Positions 33,516-42,671 of a stretch of 64,000 bases of DNA are shown here, in pieces. Numbering within the stretch: the first letter of the stretch is position 1; every line of letters begins with the position of its first letter. Made by a program: the position numbers and the translations under genes. This DNA comes from Rhizobium sp. WYJ-E13 (GTDB lineage Bacteria > Pseudomonadota > Alphaproteobacteria > Rhizobiales > Rhizobiaceae), in assembly GCF_018987265.1 (NCBI RefSeq), contig NZ_CP076854.1, positions 434,001 through 498,000 on the forward strand, read 5' to 3'. A model generated the notes under the pieces. The model saw nothing but the letters and a program-made list of their open reading frames with translations. It searched no databases and had not been told where the DNA came from.

Positions 33516-34772
33516 TCAGAACAGGATAAGGGACGCCAGCGACAGAATGAGCGCCGGGAACATCACGACAGTCCCAAGCTTCAAAAATCTCCAGCTGCTG
33601 ATATGGAGGCCTTCGCGGCGCAGTGCCGACAACCATAGGATCGTTGCGAGCGAACCCGTGACCGACAGATTGGGTCCGAGATCGACGCCGATCAGCACAG
33701 CGCCCGCCACCTTATCCGAGACATGCGCCGCCTGGACTGCACTGCCGGCGACCAATCCGGCCGGCAGATTGTTGACGAGATTGCAGACGATGGCGACGAA
33801 CACTCCGGCCACGCCGACTGCCTCTGCTTGCGAAGCCGAGGCAAGGGAGGCCAATTGGCCGGAGAGAAGCCCTGTAACGCCCGTGCGATCGAGAGCTTCT
33901 ACGATCACGAACAGACCCGCCACCAGCGGCAAGACGCTCCAGCTTATGCCCTTTATCGTTTCGACGGGGCTCTGCCGCGTCAGCATCAGGACAAGTGCCG
34001 TGGTGATGGTTCCTGCGAGAAAGGTTGGCACGCCAAGATCGGCATGCATGGCGGACGCCGTCACGAGGATGATCGCCGTCACCAGGATTCCCCAACCCGC
34101 AAGGCTGGCGCTGCGGGTAAGGGCCGGTCGCTCCGCACTGGCGGCAAGGCTGTCTTGCGAAAGAGTGCGCCACTGCGTCCAGTAAAGACAGACGAAAGTG
34201 ACGACGATGGAAACAATCGACGGCAGGAGGAATATCGACAGCCAGCGTGACAAAGGCGGCATCTCGCCGCCGGCGAAGATCACGAGATTGGCCGGATTGG
34301 AGATCGGCAACAGAAAGCTCGCCGCATTGGCGATGAAGGCACATACCAGAAGATAGGGCATCGGGTCCCGGACCCGGGCCGCTCGGCAAGCCGCATAGAC
34401 AGCAGGCGTGAGCACGACGGCCGTCGCATCATTCGAGAGAAAAACGGTCACGACGAGACCGACGAGATAAACGAGCACGAACAGACGCCTGGGAGAACCC
34501 TTGGCATGCGAAGTCGCAATGGCTGCTATCCAATCGAACAGGCCTTCCCGTCGGGCAAGCTCGGACAAAAGCATCATGCCGATCAGGAAGAGATACACAT
34601 CGACGCCCTTGGCGATCCCAGCCAGGGCATCGACCGGCCCGATGAGCTGGAAGGCAAGAAGGACAAAAGCCCCAAGGGCAGCCCAGATCGCCTCCGGCCA
34701 CCGGAATGGCCTGGTAACGACGCCGGCCGCGGTGAGCCCGGCAATACTCCATATGATGGCATTCTCAGTCAT
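33516..34772 (-). CDS. ArsB/SLC13-type anion permease
   Basis: This 418-residue membrane protein has about eleven hydrophobic segments of the CitMHS/ArsB ion-transporter superfamily. The motif VVTVFLSNDATAVVLTPAVY (about 108-127) and the mirrored region NLVNNLPAGLVAG (about 339-351) are typical of ArsB-like arsenite permeases. No arsR, arsC or arsH gene is nearby, so an arsenite role is uncertain; other anions or organic acids are possible. The 245-bp gap to the divergent cyclase gene holds no site that I can name. Confidence 0.8.
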   Translation of the reverse strand: MTENAIIWSIAGLTAAGVVTRPFRWPEAIWAALGAFVLLAFQLIGPVDALAGIAKGVDVYLFLIGMMLLSELARREGLFDWIAAIATSHAKGSPRRLFVLVYLVGLVVTVFLSNDATAVVLTPAVYAACRAARVRDPMPYLLVCAFIANAASFLLPISNPANLVIFAGGEMPPLSRWLSIFLLPSIVSIVVTFVCLYWTQWRTLSQDSLAASAERPALTRSASLAGWGILVTAIILVTASAMHADLGVPTFLAGTITTALVLMLTRQSPVETIKGISWSVLPLVAGLFVIVEALDRTGVTGLLSGQLASLASASQAEAVGVAGVFVAIVCNLVNNLPAGLVAGSAVQAAHVSDKVAGAVLIGVDLGPNLSVTGSLATILWLSALRREGLHISSWRFLKLGTVVMFPALILSLASLILF

Positions 34773-35017
34773 TCGGATCAGCTTGTTGGCAACGAGGCAT
34801 ATGATGGCCGCGGTGCGTGTTGCAGATTGGGCTTTCGGTGGACCGGATACATGTTCTGTCGATCATCGGCAACAATCGGCCGACGACAAGGATGCGAAAC
34901 CTCTGAGATGAGCAACAGCAGCGTTCTTACTCGCTCGGGGAATTTACTTGGATTCATTCAAAAGTAGTCATTGGCGGTTATGTGCATCAACGTCCTTAGT
35001 TGGTACTCGGTTTGACG

Positions 35018-36244
35018 ATGGATCTTGCGACAGTTCTTCTTCTCCACAAATCTTCCTTCATCGTCGGCGCGATCTGTTTTTCCTATGTCAGGTGGCGGTC
35101 CAGAGAACCAGGGCTTGATCTTCTCTCGATCGGTTGTTGCCTTCTCGCCTTCGCATCGACGCTTGCCGGAATGGGTGAGCAGGGCTCGATAGCATTCGAG
35201 CTCTGGACTTTGGGAAGCTTTTCCGTGGGCGTGACAGGCTATTCGCTGATGGCGACGGGGTTGCTCCAGCTGAGTTGCCGCCAGCGAAAATGGTCAGATT
35301 GGATTCAGGTCGCGGTCGCGCTGATCTTGTCGGCGGCCGTCGGGGGCATGCACTGGTATGCGTACGGTCCGACGCGAGCCGCAATCTTCAACGCCGCTGC
35401 CGCTGCCTTCCTCGCGGCCTCAGCTGCCCGAATTCTGAAAGACTTTTTTGCGGACCGCCTGCCGGCAAGGTTGGGCCTTCTCGCGTCTCTTTCGGCTGCG
35501 ACGGGATTTTCGGGGCTGGTTGTTGTCGGGATGATCTTTCCTGCTCATGCGCCGATCGATCCACGCTACGCCTTCTTCCTGCTGATTATCTGCCACTTCT
35601 CCCTCGCGCTGTTCGTGATTGTGCTCGTCCAGGAACGAGCCGAAGCACAACTGAGACATCTGGCAAATACGGATGCCCTGACCGGAATACCAAACCGGCA
35701 GCGTTTCTTTGCATCCCTTCCAGGCGCGCCGAGGGAAGGCGACGCCTTCATCATGATCGACATCGATCATTTCAAGAGCGTCAACGACCGTTATGGCCAT
35801 GAGACCGGCGATATCGTGCTTGTCGGCGTGGCTCAAGCCATCGCCGCCGTTGCCGGAAAGGGAATGTCGCTTGGCCGGCTTGGCGGAGAAGAGTTCGCGC
35901 TGTTTCTACGCAATGAGACCGAAGAAACAGCTTTCGCCAAAGCCGACGAGGTTCGGCGGGCAGTCAAGGCTCTGGTGTTTTCCGCGGGCACGGCGGCCAT
36001 CAGCCCAAGCGTGAGTGTGGGCGTTGCTCTTTTGAGAGGCGCTGGAGATTTACAGAAGCTTCGTGATCGGGCGGACCAGGCTCTCTACGTTGCGAAGCGT
36101 GGTGGTCGCGACAGGGTCGAGTTCTACGCCAATCCACAAGCCGTGACGGAACGCCCGGCGCGCGCTGACTTGTCAGCGGACGGCGCGCGTGACGTGGATT
36201 CTTGGCGTAAAGACGTTCAACAGGAGAGGTCGCGCGTCGCGTGA
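35018..36244 (+). CDS. Membrane-bound diguanylate cyclase (GGDEF)
   Basis: This enzyme probably makes cyclic di-GMP. It has 408 residues: an N-terminal membrane region of about six or seven helices (1-205) and a GGDEF domain (about 220-385), with LTGIPNRQRF, IDIDHFKSVNDRYGHETGD and the active-site loop GGEEF. The RxxD inhibitory site that normally lies five residues before GGEEF is absent (GKGM in its place), so product inhibition at that site is unlikely. I chose the ATG at 35018; a TTG at 35000 is in frame. Confidence 0.88.
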   Translation: MDLATVLLLHKSSFIVGAICFSYVRWRSREPGLDLLSIGCCLLAFASTLAGMGEQGSIAFELWTLGSFSVGVTGYSLMATGLLQLSCRQRKWSDWIQVAVALILSAAVGGMHWYAYGPTRAAIFNAAAAAFLAASAARILKDFFADRLPARLGLLASLSAATGFSGLVVVGMIFPAHAPIDPRYAFFLLIICHFSLALFVIVLVQERAEAQLRHLANTDALTGIPNRQRFFASLPGAPREGDAFIMIDIDHFKSVNDRYGHETGDIVLVGVAQAIAAVAGKGMSLGRLGGEEFALFLRNETEETAFAKADEVRRAVKALVFSAGTAAISPSVSVGVALLRGAGDLQKLRDRADQALYVAKRGGRDRVEFYANPQAVTERPARADLSADGARDVDSWRKDVQQERSRVA

Positions 36245-36342
36245 CGGCGCCCGTTTCCAGCGCTTCTTCCAGGCGCAGTCCAGTTTTCAGGTCCTGACGA
36301 AAGGCACTTCTGACGTTCCGGAAGTGCTCCAAGTCGTCGTAA

Positions 36343-36370
36343 TTGCCATATTTTCCATCTGTGCGATAAT
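36343..36370 (+). promoter_or_regulatory. Candidate sigma-70-type promoter for the oxidase operon
   Basis: TTGCCA (36343-36348) and GATAAT (36365-36370) are 16 bp apart, 58 bp before the first oxidase gene. An inverted repeat GCACTTC/GAAGTGC (36304-36310 and 36321-36327) lies just upstream and could bind a regulator or form the end of the previous transcript. The promoter is inferred by match only. Confidence 0.4.
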
Positions 36371-36427
36371 AAACACGATATTTGCAGAATGCGGTTTTAC
36401 GGTCGGTCGGCCCAGGGAGGGGCGGAA

Positions 36428-37246
36428 ATGGCTGTTGTGCTGGTTCTCGTCCTTGTTGTCGTCGGCTCCGTGCTGTTTCATGTGCTGAGCCCGTGGTGGT
36501 GGACGCCGATCGCGTCCAACTGGAGCTATATCGATAGCACGCTCATCATCACCTTCTGGATCACCGGCGTCGTCTTCGTGGCGGTGATTTCCTTCATGGC
36601 CTATTGCGTGTTCCGCTTCCGGCACAAGCCGGGCAACCGGGCGCATTACGAACCAGAGAACCGCAGGCTGGAGTTGCTGCTTGCTTCGGGAACGGCGGTC
36701 GGCGTCGCCGCCATGCTGGCGCCCGGCCTCTTCGTGTGGAAACAGTTCATCACGGTGCCTGCCGATGCCGCATCGGTGGAGGTGGTCAGCCAGCAATGGC
36801 TGTGGAGCTTCCGCCTGCCGGGTGCTGACGGAAAGCTTGGCCGCGCGGAGACGCGTGATGTTACCGCCGAGAACCCGCTCGGCCTCGACAAGAACGACGC
36901 AAGCGGCCTCGACGACATCATCATCGAGGGCGGCGAACTGCACCTGCCGATCGGCAAGCCGGTGCACATATTGCTGCGCTCCGTCGATGTGCTCCACGAT
37001 TTCTACGTACCGGAATTCCGCGCCAAGATGGACATGATCCCCGGCATGGTCACCTATTTCTGGCTCACGCCGACACGGACGGGAACCTTCGAGATTCTCT
37101 GCGCCGAACTTTGCGGCGTCGGCCATCCGCAGATGCGCGGAACCGTCATCGTCGACAACGACGCGGACTACCAGACCTGGCTCGGGCAGCAGCAGACATT
37201 CACCCAGTTGACGGCGTCATCGGGAGAGCCGCCGCCGGCAAACTGA
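36428..37246 (+). CDS. coxM: Cytochrome c oxidase subunit II, alternative (CoxM type)
   Basis: Subunit II takes electrons from a donor through its CuA centre. The 272-residue protein has two N-terminal membrane helices (about 1-20 and 35-60) and a periplasmic cupredoxin domain with the CuA ligands in CAELCGVGHPQM (C-x3-C-x3-H-x2-M). No cytochrome c domain is fused to it. AGGGAGGGGCGG precedes the ATG at 36428. The gene order II-I-III-III fits the alternative oxidase coxMNOP described in Bradyrhizobium, hence the symbol, which I give by analogy. Confidence 0.85.
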   Translation: MAVVLVLVLVVVGSVLFHVLSPWWWTPIASNWSYIDSTLIITFWITGVVFVAVISFMAYCVFRFRHKPGNRAHYEPENRRLELLLASGTAVGVAAMLAPGLFVWKQFITVPADAASVEVVSQQWLWSFRLPGADGKLGRAETRDVTAENPLGLDKNDASGLDDIIIEGGELHLPIGKPVHILLRSVDVLHDFYVPEFRAKMDMIPGMVTYFWLTPTRTGTFEILCAELCGVGHPQMRGTVIVDNDADYQTWLGQQQTFTQLTASSGEPPPAN

Positions 37247-37295
37247 ACCGGCGGGAAAGACGGCCGCGGACTGGGAAGAAAAGGGACGAGAGATC

Positions 37296-39065
37296 ATGGT
37301 CGAGATTCCATCCGGCAGCATCCCCTCCGCCGAAGTCGAGGACGTCGAGCTTTATCATCCGAGAAGCTGGTGGACGAAATATGTGTTCAGCCAGGATGCC
37401 AAGATCATCGCCGTGCAATATTCGGTGACAGCCATCTCGATCGGCCTGGTGGCGCTGGTGCTCTCCTGGCTGATGCGGTTGCAGCTTGCCTTTCCCGGCT
37501 ATTTCGCCTTCATCGACGCCGACCACTACTACCAGTTCATCACCATGCACGGCATGATCATGGTGATCTATCTCCTGACTGCGCTGTTCCTCGGCGGCTT
37601 CGGCAATTACCTCATTCCGCTGATGGTCGGCGCGCGCGACATGGTCTTCCCTTATGCCAACATGCTGAGCTACTGGATCTATCTCGTCGCGGTGCTGATC
37701 CTGGTCGCGGGCTTCTTTTCCCCCGGCGGCCCGACCGGGGCGGGCTGGACGCTGTATCCGCCGCAAGCCGTTCTGTCAGGCACACCCGGCGGCAAGGACT
37801 GGGGCATCTTATTGATGCTCACCTCATTGGTCGTCTTCATCATCGGCTTCACCATGGGCGGCCTGAACTATGTGGTGACCGTGCTGCAGGGGCGCACGCG
37901 CGGGATGACGCTGATGCGCATGCCGCTCACCGTCTGGGGCATCTTCACCGCAACCGTGATGGCGCTCTTGGCCTTTCCGGCCCTCTTCGTCGCCTGCGTC
38001 ATGATGCTGTTCGACCGCCTGCTCGGCACCAGCTTCTTCATGCCCGCGATCGTCGAAATGGGCGAGCAACTGAAACATGGCGGTGGCAGCCCGATCCTGT
38101 TCCAGCACCTGTTCTGGTTCTTCGGCCATCCCGAGGTCTATATCGTCGCGCTGCCTGCCTTCGGCATCGTTTCGGACCTGATCAGCACGCATGCACGCAA
38201 GAATATCTTCGGCTACCGGATGATGGTCTGGGCGATCGTGATCATCGGGGGCTTAAGCTTCGTCGTGTGGGCGCACCACATGTATGTCAGCGGCATGAAC
38301 CCGGCCTTCGGCTTCTTCTTCGCCACCACGACGCTGATCATCGCCGTCCCGACGGCGATCAAGGTCTACAACTGGGTGCTGACGCTCTGGCGCGGCGACA
38401 TCCATCTGACGCTGCCGATGCTCTTTGCGCTTGCCTTCATCGTCACCTTCGTCAATGGCGGGCTCACCGGTCTGTTCCTCGGCAATGTCGTCGTCGACGT
38501 GCCGCTGTCGGATACGATGTTCGTCGTCGCGCATTTCCACATGGTCATGGGTGTCGCGCCGATCCTCGTCATCTTCGGGGCGATCTATCACTGGTATCCG
38601 AAGGTGACGGGACGCATGCTGAACGAGGTGCTCGGCCATATCCACTTCTGGATCACCTTCCTCGGCACCTATGCGATCTTCTTTCCGATGCATTATCTCG
38701 GCCTGCTCGGTGTGCCACGCCGCTATTTCGAGATGGGAGAGACGGCCTTCGTTCCGCCTTCGGCCCATACGCTGAACATCTTCATCACCGTCATGGCGCT
38801 GATCGTCGGGGCGGCTCAGATGGTCTTTCTGTTCAATCTGGTCTGGAGCCTTTTCCGGGGCAGGGAGGCGGGCGGCAATCCATGGCGGGCAACGACGCTC
38901 GAATGGCAGACGCCGCAGACCCCGCCGGCACACGGCAACTGGGGCAAGGATCTGCCTGTCGTCTACCGCTGGGCCTATGACTACAGCGTGCCCGGCGCCG
39001 CCGCCGATTTCATCCCGCAGAATGTGCCGGCAAGCGATGGCGTCACACGGGAGGTTCCGGCATGA
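37296..39065 (+). CDS. coxN: Cytochrome c oxidase subunit I, alternative (CoxN type)
   Basis: Subunit I holds the haems and CuB and pumps protons while reducing oxygen to water. The 589-residue protein has about twelve helices. Ligand regions are visible: HGMIMVIYLL (low-spin haem), FGHPEVYIVALPAFG with the His-Tyr pair and the D-channel Glu of A-type oxidases, WAHHMYVSGM (CuB), and VAHFHMVMG (haem ligands). Its stop overlaps the next gene by 4 bp. The operon probably works under conditions different from the housekeeping aa3 oxidase. Confidence 0.92.
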   Translation: MVEIPSGSIPSAEVEDVELYHPRSWWTKYVFSQDAKIIAVQYSVTAISIGLVALVLSWLMRLQLAFPGYFAFIDADHYYQFITMHGMIMVIYLLTALFLGGFGNYLIPLMVGARDMVFPYANMLSYWIYLVAVLILVAGFFSPGGPTGAGWTLYPPQAVLSGTPGGKDWGILLMLTSLVVFIIGFTMGGLNYVVTVLQGRTRGMTLMRMPLTVWGIFTATVMALLAFPALFVACVMMLFDRLLGTSFFMPAIVEMGEQLKHGGGSPILFQHLFWFFGHPEVYIVALPAFGIVSDLISTHARKNIFGYRMMVWAIVIIGGLSFVVWAHHMYVSGMNPAFGFFFATTTLIIAVPTAIKVYNWVLTLWRGDIHLTLPMLFALAFIVTFVNGGLTGLFLGNVVVDVPLSDTMFVVAHFHMVMGVAPILVIFGAIYHWYPKVTGRMLNEVLGHIHFWITFLGTYAIFFPMHYLGLLGVPRRYFEMGETAFVPPSAHTLNIFITVMALIVGAAQMVFLFNLVWSLFRGREAGGNPWRATTLEWQTPQTPPAHGNWGKDLPVVYRWAYDYSVPGAAADFIPQNVPASDGVTREVPA

Positions 39066-39781
39066 ACGTCATGCTGATCTTCCTGTCCGCAATCGGCGCC
39101 ATCATCATCTGGTGGCTGGCCGGGCAGCGGCTGACCTCGAAACCCTGGCTCGAAACCGGCTCGGTGCAACTGCCGGCTCATGACGACGCCGAGCGGCAGC
39201 GGTCACCTGTGCCGGCGGTGAAGATCGGCCTCTTCGTGTTTCTCGGCGTCGTCGGAGCGATCTTCAGCCTCGCCGTCAGCGCCTATTTCATGCGCATGGC
39301 CTCTGCCGACTGGTGGGGGATGCCGGTTCCGCGCCTGCTCTGGGCGAATACCGCAGCACTCGCCTTGAGCAGTGCCGCGCTGCAATGGGCCAAACGGGAA
39401 GCACAGCACGGCCGCATGGAAAGCCTGAGGCCGGCGCTTGTGACAGGGCTTGCGCTTGCCGTCTTCTTTCTCGTCGGTCAGATCCAGGCGTGGCGGGAGC
39501 TGACGGCAGAAGGCTATGTGCTTGCCGACAATCCTGCCAACAGCTTCTTCTACATGCTGACTGGCCTGCACGGTCTGCATATTCTGGGCGGGCTTGCCGT
39601 TCTCACGCATACGACGGTCAGGGCATTTTCAGCCGACGCTCAACCGGAAAGGATGCGGCTCAGTGTCGATCTCTCGGCCATCTATTCGCATTTCATGCTC
39701 GCCGTCTGGCTTTTGCTCTTCGCGCTCTTTGCCGGCTGGGCGAATGATTTTGTCGATCTCTGCCGCACATTGCTTAACTAG
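39062..39781 (+). CDS. coxO: Cytochrome c oxidase subunit III-like protein (CoxO type)
   Basis: This 239-residue membrane protein of about six helices is a divergent haem-copper oxidase subunit III. The late region TGLHGLHILGGLAVLTHTTV and the end YSHFMLAVWLLLFALFAGW match family positions. It overlaps the subunit I stop by 4 bp. A second subunit III gene follows immediately, a feature of coxMNOP-type clusters. Confidence 0.8.
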   Translation: MNVMLIFLSAIGAIIIWWLAGQRLTSKPWLETGSVQLPAHDDAERQRSPVPAVKIGLFVFLGVVGAIFSLAVSAYFMRMASADWWGMPVPRLLWANTAALALSSAALQWAKREAQHGRMESLRPALVTGLALAVFFLVGQIQAWRELTAEGYVLADNPANSFFYMLTGLHGLHILGGLAVLTHTTVRAFSADAQPERMRLSVDLSAIYSHFMLAVWLLLFALFAGWANDFVDLCRTLLN

Positions 39782-39814
39782 GGGCTTAACTAGGCGCTGA
39801 ATCAGGAGGTGCAG

Positions 39815-40534
39815 ATGGCACAGACTATCGGGACACACGACGAAGCAAGCCTCACGCCATCAGGCCTGCGCGGCGTCGCGGCCGATTTCAGCTCGGATCA
39901 GCGCGCCTTCAAGACCGCCTCCTGGGGCAAGGCGATGATGTGGATATTTCTGCTCAGCGACACGTTCGTCTTCGGCTGTTTCCTGATCGCCTATATGACC
40001 GCCCGCATGTCGACGCCGGTCCCCTGGCCCAATCCGAGCGAAGTCTTCGCGCTCCATATCGGCGGCCAGGACGTTCCGCTGATCCTGATCGCGATCATGA
40101 CCTTCGTGCTGATCTCGAGCAGCGGCACCATGGCGATGGCGGTCAATTTCGGCTATCGCCGCGAACGCCGCACTACAGCAATACTGATGCTGCTGACAGC
40201 ACTTCTCGGGGCGACCTTCGTCGGCATGCAGGCCTTCGAATGGACGAAACTGATCACCGAAGGCGTGCGCCCCTGGGAAAATCCATGGGGGGCGGCACAG
40301 TTCGGATCGACCTTCTTCATGATAACAGGCTTTCACGGCACCCATGTCACTATCGGTGTCATCTTCCTGCTGATCATTGTCCGCAAGGTCTGGCGTGGCG
40401 ATTTCGATGTGGAACGGCGCGGTTTCTTCACCAGCCGGAAAGGCCGCTACGAGGCCGTCGAGATCATGGGCCTCTACTGGCACTTCGTCGACCTGGTCTG
40501 GGTCTTCATCTTCGCGTTCTTTTATTTGTGGTGA
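39815..40534 (+). CDS. coxP: Cytochrome c oxidase subunit III (CoxP type)
   Basis: This 239-residue subunit III has about five or six helices with the family marks FEWTKLI, FHGTHVTIGVIFL and the C-terminal YWHFVDLVWVFIFAFFYLW. It is the more typical of the two subunit III proteins here. CAGGAGG lies 6 bases before the ATG at 39815. It is 33 bp after the first subunit III gene and 7 bp before the subunit IV gene. Confidence 0.87.
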   Translation: MAQTIGTHDEASLTPSGLRGVAADFSSDQRAFKTASWGKAMMWIFLLSDTFVFGCFLIAYMTARMSTPVPWPNPSEVFALHIGGQDVPLILIAIMTFVLISSSGTMAMAVNFGYRRERRTTAILMLLTALLGATFVGMQAFEWTKLITEGVRPWENPWGAAQFGSTFFMITGFHGTHVTIGVIFLLIIVRKVWRGDFDVERRGFFTSRKGRYEAVEIMGLYWHFVDLVWVFIFAFFYLW

Positions 40535-40541
40535 GGTCGTC

Positions 40542-40904
40542 ATGAGCGAGACAACGGCGCATGCGCAAGGCCCGACGGTACAGGCACAGGAACACGGACA
40601 GCAGCACCCGATCCGGCTCTATCTCCTGGTCTGGGGCCTGCTCTTCGTGCTCAGCGCCTTTTCCTATATGGTCGATTATCTCGGTATCCAGGGCTATCTC
40701 AGGTGGACGCTGATCCTGCTGTTCATGATGCTGAAAGCCGGCCTGATCGTCGCCGTCTTCATGCACATGGCCTGGGAACGGCTGGCGCTGGTCTATGCCA
40801 TCCTGCTGCCGCCGCTATTGGTGCTGGTTTTCGTTGCACTCATGGTATCGGAAGCGGACTATACGATCTTAACCCGGCTCGCCTTCTTTGGCGCGTCGCC
40901 GTAG
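40542..40904 (+). CDS. Cytochrome c oxidase subunit IV-type small protein
   Basis: This 120-residue protein has a polar, Gln- and His-rich N-terminus (about 1-25) and three membrane helices. FMMLKAGLIVAVFMHMAWER is typical of the prokaryotic COX4 (subunit IV) family. It closes the oxidase operon and presumably helps assembly or stability of the complex. The ATG at 40542 follows GAGGTCGTC. Confidence 0.82.
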   Translation: MSETTAHAQGPTVQAQEHGQQHPIRLYLLVWGLLFVLSAFSYMVDYLGIQGYLRWTLILLFMMLKAGLIVAVFMHMAWERLALVYAILLPPLLVLVFVALMVSEADYTILTRLAFFGASP

Positions 40905-40931
40905 ATACCGATCATCGGGAGAAAGCCCTGT

Positions 40932-41555
40932 ATGGCTGAGGTCTTGTTGTTCCATCACGCACAGGGGCTGACCTCAGGTGTGCACGCGTTCGCCGACGCC
41001 ATCAGGGCAAACGGCCATATCGTGCACACGCCTGATCTCTTCGAGGGGCGCACGTTCCCAAGCATCGAAGAGGGGCTTGCCTATATTGGTGAGATCGGAT
41101 TCGACGCCATGAGGGAGCGCGGCGTCCGCATCGCCGATGAACTGCCTCCCGGACTTGTCTATGCCGGGTTCTCTTTTGGCGTGCTGCCGGCACAGAAGCT
41201 GGCGCAGACGCGGCCCGGAGCGCGCGGGGCTCTGCTCTTCTATTCCTGCCTGCCGATCAGTGGCGAATGGGCCTTTGGACCCTGGCCAGACGGCGTGCCG
41301 GTCCAGATCCACGGTATGGACAACGATCCGGTCTTTGTCGGCGAGGGGGACATCGACGCCGCCCGCGAGATCGCAGAGACGGTCGAGGACGCGGAGCTTT
41401 TCCTGTACCCCGGTGATCACCACTACTTCGCCGACAGCTCGCTGCCGTCCTATGATGCGGATGCGACCGCTCTACTGACCACTCGCGTGCTTATTTTTTT
41501 GGATCGCACGACGACCAGCCTTGCAGGCAAGAAGCACTCCAAGGACAATTTGTAG
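40932..41555 (+). CDS. Dienelactone hydrolase-family alpha/beta hydrolase
   Basis: This 207-residue protein has the alpha/beta hydrolase layout of the dienelactone hydrolase group: early HHAQGLT, the nucleophile elbow AGFSFGV with Ser in the place of the Cys of classical dienelactone hydrolase, an acid in HGMDNDPVF and the His in YPGDHHYFADSS. The substrate is unknown; no aromatic degradation genes are nearby. It lies 27 bp after the oxidase operon and may be read from it. The 124 bp after it hold no gene. Confidence 0.82.
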   Translation: MAEVLLFHHAQGLTSGVHAFADAIRANGHIVHTPDLFEGRTFPSIEEGLAYIGEIGFDAMRERGVRIADELPPGLVYAGFSFGVLPAQKLAQTRPGARGALLFYSCLPISGEWAFGPWPDGVPVQIHGMDNDPVFVGEGDIDAAREIAETVEDAELFLYPGDHHYFADSSLPSYDADATALLTTRVLIFLDRTTTSLAGKKHSKDNL

Positions 41556-41679
41556 ACCGCCGGCCTCCCGGATGCTTCCTTAGCGCCCGCCCATGGCCCA
41601 TTGGCTGCTACGGGTTCCACGACCTTGCGATAGAGATGCCAGGTGGTGTGTCCGAGCACGCCAGACGCTGAATATAGTC

Positions 41680-42441
41680 TTATCCGGGTTTGCTGGATCT
41701 CAAGGCGTCCGTGATCTCTGCTCGTGCAACGCCGATGAGCGCCTCCATCGCTCTGCGCGCCGCGTCCGGATCTCTCATCCGGATAGCATCGAGGACGACA
41801 TGATGCTTATCGAGAGCTTGTTCGTGAGACTGGCTGGCACGATTTGTGAGACGGAAACTGGCGAGCAAAGCAGCCCGAATAGCAGTCGCGAACTGCCGGT
41901 AGACCCAGTTGCCGCTGGCATTGATAATCGCGGTATGAAAATCCAAATCTGCCCGGCTCCATTCTTCGGTGTCGCGGGCATTGGCATCGACCATGTCTTC
42001 GTAGGCCTGTGCGATGCGTGCCAACTGCTTGGCCGTAGCGTTCGTGGCCGCCTGCGCGGCAGCTGCAGGCTCCAGCAGATGTCGTGCGTCGATCAACGAT
42101 GTGTAGAAGGCTTCGTCGCCACCCATGGACAACATCACGTCCAGGACAAGCGGATCCAGATAGTTCCAATTCTCGCGTGGGAGGACAGTCGTCCCCGCTC
42201 GCGTGCGGGAGCGGGTCATTCCCAGAGCCACAAGATACTGCATAGCCTCACGTAGGCTTGTACGACTGACCCCGAACTTTTCAGTCAGGTCCGCTTCGTT
42301 AGGAAGCGTCGAACCTTCCGGCAGTTTTCCCGAGACGATCTGCTCGACGAGTTGCGTGAGCAACGCTTCGCGGACCGAGCGTTTTCCACGACCGGCAATC
42401 TCCTCTCCACTCTCAGTCAACTTTCTATCGGTTCGCATCAT
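41680..42441 (-). CDS. dgoR: GntR/FCD regulator, DgoR-like
   Basis: This 253-residue regulator has a GntR winged helix (about 22-90, with FGVSRTSLREAMQYLVALGM) and an FCD effector domain (about 105-240). The passage WNYLDPLVLDVML and the layout of the FCD domain resemble E. coli DgoR, the galactonate-responsive repressor. The divergent cluster contains a clear dgoD, which strengthens the call. ATGs at 42441 and 42438 are adjacent, with GGGGAA and AGGAG upstream. The effector (D-galactonate) is inferred. Confidence 0.72.
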   Translation of the reverse strand: MMRTDRKLTESGEEIAGRGKRSVREALLTQLVEQIVSGKLPEGSTLPNEADLTEKFGVSRTSLREAMQYLVALGMTRSRTRAGTTVLPRENWNYLDPLVLDVMLSMGGDEAFYTSLIDARHLLEPAAAAQAATNATAKQLARIAQAYEDMVDANARDTEEWSRADLDFHTAIINASGNWVYRQFATAIRAALLASFRLTNRASQSHEQALDKHHVVLDAIRMRDPDAARRAMEALIGVARAEITDALRSSKPG

Positions 42442-42520
42442 TTCCCCTGAACTCCTCGTTTCACGCCACTCTTTCACGGTGACTGCCGGTTCATTTCCGC
42501 TGGTTCCTAATCATACTCAA

Positions 42521-42535
42521 CTAGCACGAAGCTAG
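42521..42535. promoter_or_regulatory. Inverted repeat in the divergent dgoR-transporter region
   Basis: CTAGC and GCTAG are separated by ACGAA, 80 bp upstream of the dgoR-like start. The 230-bp divergent region (42442-42671) is AT-rich toward the transporter gene and has TTGACA at 42577-42582 without a good matching -10 box. The repeat is a weak candidate for a GntR-type operator. Confidence 0.3.
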
Positions 42536-42671
42536 CTGAAAAAACCACACTTATAGAAAAATAAATCCTATTTATATTGACATTAATCGTACCAATAATA
42601 TTGTTTGCTCGTCTGCATGAGCCCGGCACGCCCGAGTTCAACGATTTTCTGCAATCAATAGGGAGGGAGCG

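Noticed and set aside
37370..38980. 536-codon plus-strand frame inside subunit I
   Set aside because: It is a shifted reading of the oxidase subunit I gene, very rich in Arg and His.
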